From: JAGOZV01 sp964346445
GTDB lineage: Bacteria; Patescibacteriota; Saccharimonadia; Saccharimonadales; Saccharimonadaceae
DNA: 18,174 bases
Assembly: GCA_964346445.1 (NCBI GenBank)
Contig: CAYFUI010000012.1
Coordinates: 1-18,174, forward strand
Direction of reading: 5' to 3'
Numbering within the stretch: the stretch's first letter is position 1; each line of letters starts with the position of its first letter. Shown here piece after piece: positions 15,762-18,174 of the stretch. The position numbers and the translations under genes are program-made. The notes beneath the pieces are model-generated. The model was not told the DNA's origin, did not search any database, and saw nothing but the letters and a program-made list of their open reading frames with translations.

Positions 15762-15823
15762 AAAAAAATAACCGCAAGGGGTAGAATAAGAGTTTTTGAT
15801 GCTCAAATTCTACCACCTTACGG
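15762..15823 (-). terminator. Rho-independent terminator downstream of the orphan gene
   Basis: On the minus strand CCGTAAGGTGGTAGAATTTGAG pairs with CTCTTATTCTACCCCTTGCGG (+ strand arms 15772-15792 and 15802-15823, a few mismatches) with a ~9-nt loop. It is followed by TTATTTTTTT (complement of the A-run 15762-15768). It sits 51 nt past the stop of the minus-strand gene 15874-16386. Confidence 0.8.
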
Positions 15824-15873
15824 CTGCTTAGTATTTTGTGCGCTAGCTGTGTCGCCGAGTGCGAAATTACTGC

Positions 15874-16386
15874 TTAAGTAGTGCCATTCATGTCCACGGG
15901 CGTGTAAGCACGCCTAAGTGCTTTCATAAATAGCTGCAAAAGAGCGCTGTCTTCACATTGGCCGTTGTTGTAGAAAAGTAAACTTCCTACATTTTCGGCG
16001 TTCTGCGTGAAGCCAGTATGCTCCCATTCAAGCCGATGGGCCCAATTATTGCAGCCCTCACATGCGATGGAAACCTTAGAAACACTGTTGCAGTGAAACT
16101 TTAAGTAGCCATGTATTGCCTCATCAACAAATATGAACCCATTACCAATAACCTCTGGATCTTTAAGGGTTTCCACAAACATGTGGTTGTAATCTGTTGA
16201 AGGTAGTTGCGCGTTATACTCAGAAACACTATTAAAGCCACAGTCTTTTAACATTTGGTCTAAAGGATTGTTTGGGAAATGTGAATAATCCCGCAAACAT
16301 TGATTGTAGAAAAATCCTTTTACTAAATTGCTTAAGTCTTCAGCCTTAACCCCTTTCTTTATAGTTGTAATATTGTGTTTAATCAT
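15874..16386 (-). CDS. Orphan cysteine-rich protein of unknown function
   Basis: I do not recognise a family. The start is chosen at ATG 16386 because AGGAGG (minus strand, + positions 16393-16398) lies six nt upstream; a longer frame begins at 16440 but would put this strong site inside the gene. The 170-residue product begins MIKHNITTIKKG and has no signal peptide or membrane helix. It has six cysteines (30, 49, 99, 109, 112, 144), including C109-x2-C112 followed by H117 and H123, a possible metal site. Aromatic and Asn content is high, and a segment near 80-100 (GNGFIFVDEAIHGYLKFHC) looks like beta strands. It lies upstream of a strong terminator and downstream of a control region with a palindrome and repeated GGGCTCGA sites, so it is probably a real, regulated gene. 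It could be phage- or element-derived. Confidence 0.7.
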   Translation of the reverse strand: MIKHNITTIKKGVKAEDLSNLVKGFFYNQCLRDYSHFPNNPLDQMLKDCGFNSVSEYNAQLPSTDYNHMFVETLKDPEVIGNGFIFVDEAIHGYLKFHCNSVSKVSIACEGCNNWAHRLEWEHTGFTQNAENVGSLLFYNNGQCEDSALLQLFMKALRRAYTPVDMNGTT

Positions 16387-16396
16387 AATGATCCTC

Positions 16397-16408
16397 CTCT
16401 CCGGAGAG
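16397..16408. promoter_or_regulatory. 12-bp perfect palindrome abutting the Shine-Dalgarno of the orphan gene
   Basis: CTCTCCGGAGAG is self-complementary. In the mRNA its 3' end runs into AGGAGG, so a CUCU/AGAG hairpin could partly limit ribosome access, or the DNA could be an operator. Confidence 0.45.
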
Positions 16409-16415
16409 CTAAAAG

Positions 16416-16494
16416 GGGCTCGACTTGTTCGAACCCACAATTCACATAGTTTTTATTTTGTATAAATAGCAAAAACTAGGTATGTGGGCTCGAA
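16416..16494. promoter_or_regulatory. Control region with repeated GGGCTCGA half-sites
   Basis: GGGCTCGA occurs at 16416-16423 and 16486-16493, and its near-inverse TTCGAACCC at 16428-16436. TTCGAACCCACA (16428-16439) and TGTGGGCTCGAA (16483-16494) form an 11-of-12 bp inverted repeat. GTTTTT and AAAAAC (about 16449-16454, 16471-16476) extend it around an AT-rich loop that must hold the orphan gene's promoter. An operator or a looped DNA or RNA structure would both fit. Confidence 0.45.
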
Positions 16495-16535
16495 TGCAGC
16501 TTTTAAGATAGCTAGCGTAAAATATTAAGGTACCA

Positions 16536-16552
16536 AGCCCCTTGCAGGGGCT
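16536..16552 (-). terminator. GC-rich hairpin downstream of the amidase gene
   Basis: AGCCCCT-TGC-AGGGGCT is a perfect 7-bp hairpin, 56 nt past the amidase stop on the minus strand. Only a weak T-rich stretch follows, so it may be an imperfect terminator or RNA-protecting hairpin. A separate AT-rich inverted repeat (TAAACCATA/TATGGTTTA, 16566-16574 and 16594-16602) lies between it and the gene. Confidence 0.4.
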
Positions 16553-16607
16553 ATAGTAACTACAGTAAACCATAGTTTAGTTAAAATGTCAAATATGGTT
16601 TAAAGTT

Positions 16608-17381
16608 TCATCCCCTAAAGCCGTAGCCACGCATGGTTTGATAAGTTAGTGGGCCCACAAGGCCATCAGTGGCGCCACTATAATGACCATTCAGCTTGGA
16701 GCGCTGCTGGAACTCTTTAATAACTTGGGTGGTGACAGGGCCATAGTGGTCACCCAGCACTGTAGGTGGTGCATAAAGTGGATAGGTGATGCGCAGCCAG
16801 TAATTCATTTTGGCGATATTAAATCCATAATCACCAGGCATAAAATAACCGCGGGCTGGCAGGAATGGGTGGCTAGTGGTGCCAGTTTGCTTTGCAGCTA
16901 CCTTAGGCGCGTTGGGCTCCTGTAATTTTGCCGCTGCCTCTTTATAAAGACGGTTAAGGTTATAGTTACCAGGGCATTCGGTCGCAACATAATCCCTATG
17001 TGGCTTTAATGGCAATTTTGTACCGTGGTGCTGCCAAATTTTTGCTATAACTTCTGCAGCCACATCGTAATCCTCATCCCGGCAGCGGGGGTCCAGCTCC
17101 AGCCCAATACTAAACGGGTTGGCCTGTTTGGCATGCCAGGCGGTGTCCTTATTATTTACTAAGTGATAAACTTCCCGGTTGGTGCCACTAATAACATAAT
17201 GGGCAGACACCCGGCTTTGTGGTTTATTAACAAGCGGATTGCATAAATGATCTACTACATTTTTTATGGAAGGGTTAGCTTTGGGGTCACCCCACCAGTG
17301 AATGACAATTTCTTTTATGGGTTGGCTGCGCCCTCTAGTAAAATTAGGACTATTTATATGTGTAAAGTAATTATATGCCAT
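16608..17381 (-). CDS. N-acetylmuramoyl-L-alanine amidase (Amidase_2) with C-terminal peptidoglycan-binding domain
   Basis: This is a zinc amidase of the AmpD/PGRP/T7-lysozyme type that cuts the MurNAc to L-Ala bond. The 257-residue product has the amidase domain at about 20-150, with zinc ligands H28 (VIHWWGDP), H128 (KPHRDY) and C136 (TECPGN), plus AHYVIS (Y62) and IGLEL (E95). After a linker (150-175) comes a PG_binding_1 type domain (about 180-257) with YGPVTTQVIKEFQ and DGLVGPLTYQTM. No signal peptide or membrane helix is seen, as in phage endolysins and some recycling enzymes; export would need a holin or another route. It ends at TGA (16608-16610). The minus-strand -10 TGCTACAAT ends 7 nt before the ATG, predicting a leaderless mRNA. 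A decayed paralogue lies at 15066-15595. Confidence 0.9.
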   Translation of the reverse strand: MAYNYFTHINSPNFTRGRSQPIKEIVIHWWGDPKANPSIKNVVDHLCNPLVNKPQSRVSAHYVISGTNREVYHLVNNKDTAWHAKQANPFSIGLELDPRCRDEDYDVAAEVIAKIWQHHGTKLPLKPHRDYVATECPGNYNLNRLYKEAAAKLQEPNAPKVAAKQTGTTSHPFLPARGYFMPGDYGFNIAKMNYWLRITYPLYAPPTVLGDHYGPVTTQVIKEFQQRSKLNGHYSGATDGLVGPLTYQTMRGYGFRG

Positions 17382-17388
17382 TAGTATT

Positions 17389-17397
17389 ATTGTAGCA
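17389..17397 (-). promoter_or_regulatory. Extended -10 (TGCTACAAT) giving a leaderless amidase mRNA
   Basis: On the minus strand TG-C-TACAAT ends 7 nt before ATG (17381). No Shine-Dalgarno is present. It is back to back with the promoter of the TM2 gene (17416-17424). Confidence 0.55.
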
Positions 17398-17415
17398 CTT
17401 ATACCATATAGCTTC

Positions 17416-17424
17416 TGCTATAAT
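17416..17424 (+). promoter_or_regulatory. Extended -10 (TGCTATAAT) of the TM2-domain gene
   Basis: TG-C-TATAAT (hexamer 17419-17424) lies 24 nt before ATG 17449 and leaves an ~18-nt leader that carries AAAGGAAGG (17436-17444). This is a leadered use of the same -10 type found at leaderless genes nearby. Confidence 0.6.
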
Positions 17425-17448
17425 ATAAATAAGCTAAAGGAAGGTTTT

Positions 17449-17925
17449 ATGGCACAAATTTTAGGAGTATATGCAGACAGGGTAGAAGTAGGGAATGACC
17501 AGGGGGCAGTAAAAAGTGTACCTATTGGGGCAATTCGTTACGCAAACCCGCAAGTAGGAGACCAGGTAAAGGTCTATATAAAGGATGAGCAGCCAGTGGT
17601 TGTTTTAGATGAAAGTGTAGCCCCGGCACCACAACAAGTGCAACAGCCACAAGCCGCACAACACATTGCACAGGAGGACAGTGACCATCCGGATAGGCGT
17701 AAAATTGATAAGGTGCTTTATATAGTTATTGTGCTTTTTCTGGGGATGCTTGGTGTGCACAGATTCATGCGTGGGCAGGTAGGTATCGGCATTCTAATGC
17801 TACTTACTGCCTGGTTAACACTTGGTATATGGCCACTTATAGACTTAATAATTGGACTTACCAAGCTTTCTAGCTATGAGGGTAAAAACTTTATATTTAC
17901 GCCAGATGGCCGCTGGACAAAATAA
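17449..17925 (+). CDS. TM2-domain membrane protein with N-terminal beta-barrel-like domain
   Basis: This 158-residue protein has three parts. Residues 1-52 are a small beta-rich domain (LGVYADRVEVGNDQGAV, then VGDQVKVYIKDEQPVVVL) resembling an S1/OB or SH3-like fold. Residues 53-85 are a Pro/Gln/Ala linker followed by charged residues. Residues 88-140 are a TM2 domain: two membrane helices (about 88-103 and 112-137) around GMLGVHRFMRGQVGIG, with H104-R105-F106 and D132, the hallmarks of the family. The short C-terminus reads NFIFTPDGRW. TM2 proteins have no agreed biochemical role in bacteria. A good Shine-Dalgarno (AAAGGAAGG) precedes the ATG. It is divergent from the amidase gene, sharing a 67-nt control region, and its stop is followed within 10 nt by H3. 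Confidence 0.85.
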   Translation: MAQILGVYADRVEVGNDQGAVKSVPIGAIRYANPQVGDQVKVYIKDEQPVVVLDESVAPAPQQVQQPQAAQHIAQEDSDHPDRRKIDKVLYIVIVLFLGMLGVHRFMRGQVGIGILMLLTAWLTLGIWPLIDLIIGLTKLSSYEGKNFIFTPDGRWTK

Positions 17926-17934
17926 AGTACGCAA

Positions 17935-18019
17935 AGCACCATGCTGGCATCTAGATTTTTGTGACTGGGCGCCCCGCAAGGGGATAGCCGGAACAAAAAT
18001 TAGATGGCCAGGTGGTGCT
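17935..18019. repeat. H element 3: long hairpin with conserved tip
   Basis: Arms 17935-17962 and 17993-18019 pair over ~24 bp: AGCACC/GGTGCT, CTGG/CCAG, ATCTA/TAGAT and ATTTTTGT/ACAAAAAT, with small bulges between. The tip folds as GGC (17968-17970)/GCC (17987-17989), G against ATA, CCCC/GGGG and a GCAA loop. Compared with H1 and H2 the A-T closing pair has become G-C on both sides, a compensatory change, while the G/ATA internal loop is unchanged. It is preceded by CGCAAAG and lies about 9 nt after the TM2-gene stop. Confidence 0.88.
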
Positions 18020-18082
18020 ATATCTTTATATCTATAAGACCTACATTGCAAATGTAGGGATATACCTTTATATCTATAGGGC
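18019..18082. repeat. 22-nt direct repeat flanking a small hairpin, upstream of ftsE
   Basis: TATATCTTTATATCTATAAGAC (18019-18040) recurs as TATACCTTTATATCTATAGGGC (18061-18082) with three changes. Between them CCTACATT-GCA-AATGTAGG (18040-18058) is a perfect 8-bp hairpin. It directly abuts H3 and precedes the ftsE promoter, so it could be a regulatory site or the scar of an insertion. Confidence 0.6.
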
Positions 18083-18120
18083 TTGCACTATAAATATGAG
18101 GGTTCACACTATCTAACTTA

Positions 18121-18129
18121 TGCTATAAT
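18121..18129 (+). promoter_or_regulatory. Extended -10 (TGCTATAAT) before the ftsE-like gene
   Basis: TG-C-TATAAT (hexamer 18124-18129) ends 9 nt before ATG 18139, with no Shine-Dalgarno, so a leader of 2-3 nt at most is predicted. TTCACA at 18103-18108 is a weak -35 candidate. Confidence 0.6.
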
Positions 18130-18138
18130 ATATTAAAG

Positions 18139-18174
18139 ATGATTCTTTTAGATAGGGTAACAAAATCATATGGC
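18139..18174 (+). CDS. ftsE: Start of an ABC-transporter ATPase, probably FtsE (partial)
   Basis: Only 12 codons are present: MILLDRVTKSYG. The pattern hydrophobic-xx-V-(T/S)-K-(S/A)-Y-G is the usual first strand of ABC ATPases before the Walker A motif, and is very like FtsE starts. FtsE with FtsX signals to cell-wall hydrolases at the division septum. The name rests on the common prfB-ftsE-ftsX gene order rather than on the few visible residues; another ABC ATPase is possible. Confidence 0.55.
   Translation, partial: MILLDRVTKSYG

Noticed and set aside
16410..16440. tRNA-like GGGTTCGAA on the minus strand
   Set aside because: The bases flanking TTCGAA do not form a T-stem and no D-arm, anticodon arm or acceptor stem is present. 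The motif is better explained as part of the inverted GGGCTCGA sites.
16536..16552. Fourth H element
   Set aside because: The CCCC/GGGG hairpin and nearby CTATAG recall the H tip, but the G/ATA internal loop is absent and the flanks do not pair into long arms.
16608..16610. UGA read as Gly or Trp (alternative code as in some Patescibacteria)
   Set aside because: The amidase ends naturally at this TGA after its last expected residue, no other gene has an in-frame TGA, and an RF2 gene is present.
14211..18019. CRISPR array
   Set aside because: The repeated units are ~80-nt hairpins more than 1 kb apart with genes between them and no spacers or cas genes.
17845..18051. Overlapping small frames on both strands across H3
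   Set aside because: They overlap the end of the TM2 gene and exist only because the long palindrome is open on both strands; no start signals or family features.

Overview
The window looks like a chromosomal segment of a Candidatus Saccharibacteria (TM7, Patescibacteria) genome or a close relative. This is inferred from the small, tightly packed housekeeping genes, moderate-to-low GC, a type IV pilin, a TM2-domain protein, a short HPF and the gene set itself; no rRNA is present to settle it. The standard genetic code fits: RF2 is encoded, the amidase gene ends in TGA, and no gene needs an in-frame TGA.

Layout. Positions 1-205 hold the C-terminal end of a surface or pilin-associated protein. 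Then follows a co-directional (+) housekeeping block: greA, lysS, a DEAH-box RNA helicase, a pyrD-family gene, a Crp/Fnr-type regulator, serS, hpf, secA, an M16 peptidase, murD and prfB (334-14209). After prfB comes an accessory island (about 14211-18019): a type IV prepilin gene, a decayed copy of an amidase gene (-), an orphan cysteine-rich gene (-), an intact zinc amidase with a peptidoglycan-binding domain (-) and a TM2-domain protein (+). The first 12 codons of an ABC ATPase (probably ftsE) close the window. Because prfB and ftsE are commonly neighbours, the island looks inserted between them.

The most striking unexplained structure is a family of three roughly 80-nt hairpins, here called H elements (14211-14292, 15644-15723, 17935-18019). 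Each has a nearly identical tip (RGC-G-CCC, a 3-4 nt loop, GGG-ATA-GCY) carried on long paired arms whose sequences are unrelated between copies, so base pairing is kept while sequence is not. H1 starts 1 nt after the prfB stop and H3 about 9 nt after the TM2-gene stop, so they bound the island. H1 is inverted relative to H2 and H3. They lack good U-tracts and do not look like ordinary terminators. Structure-recognised recombination sites, or a repeated structured RNA, are possible explanations.

A second pattern is gene expression. Many genes have no Shine-Dalgarno but carry an extended -10 (TGN-TATAAT) only 6-11 nt before the ATG, which predicts leaderless or nearly leaderless mRNAs (lysS, helicase, pyrD, serS, pilin, amidase, ftsE). 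Genes with clear Shine-Dalgarno sites (greA, hpf, secA, murD, the orphan gene, TM2) do not have a -10 that close.

The core block serves transcription elongation, translation (LysRS, SerRS, RF2, HPF), protein export (SecA), peptidoglycan precursor synthesis (MurD) and possibly pyrimidine metabolism. Two core enzymes have unexpected active-site residues: the PyrD-family protein has Cys at the catalytic-base position and a changed substrate pocket, and MurD has Ile in place of the usual Lys of its DSKAT motif.
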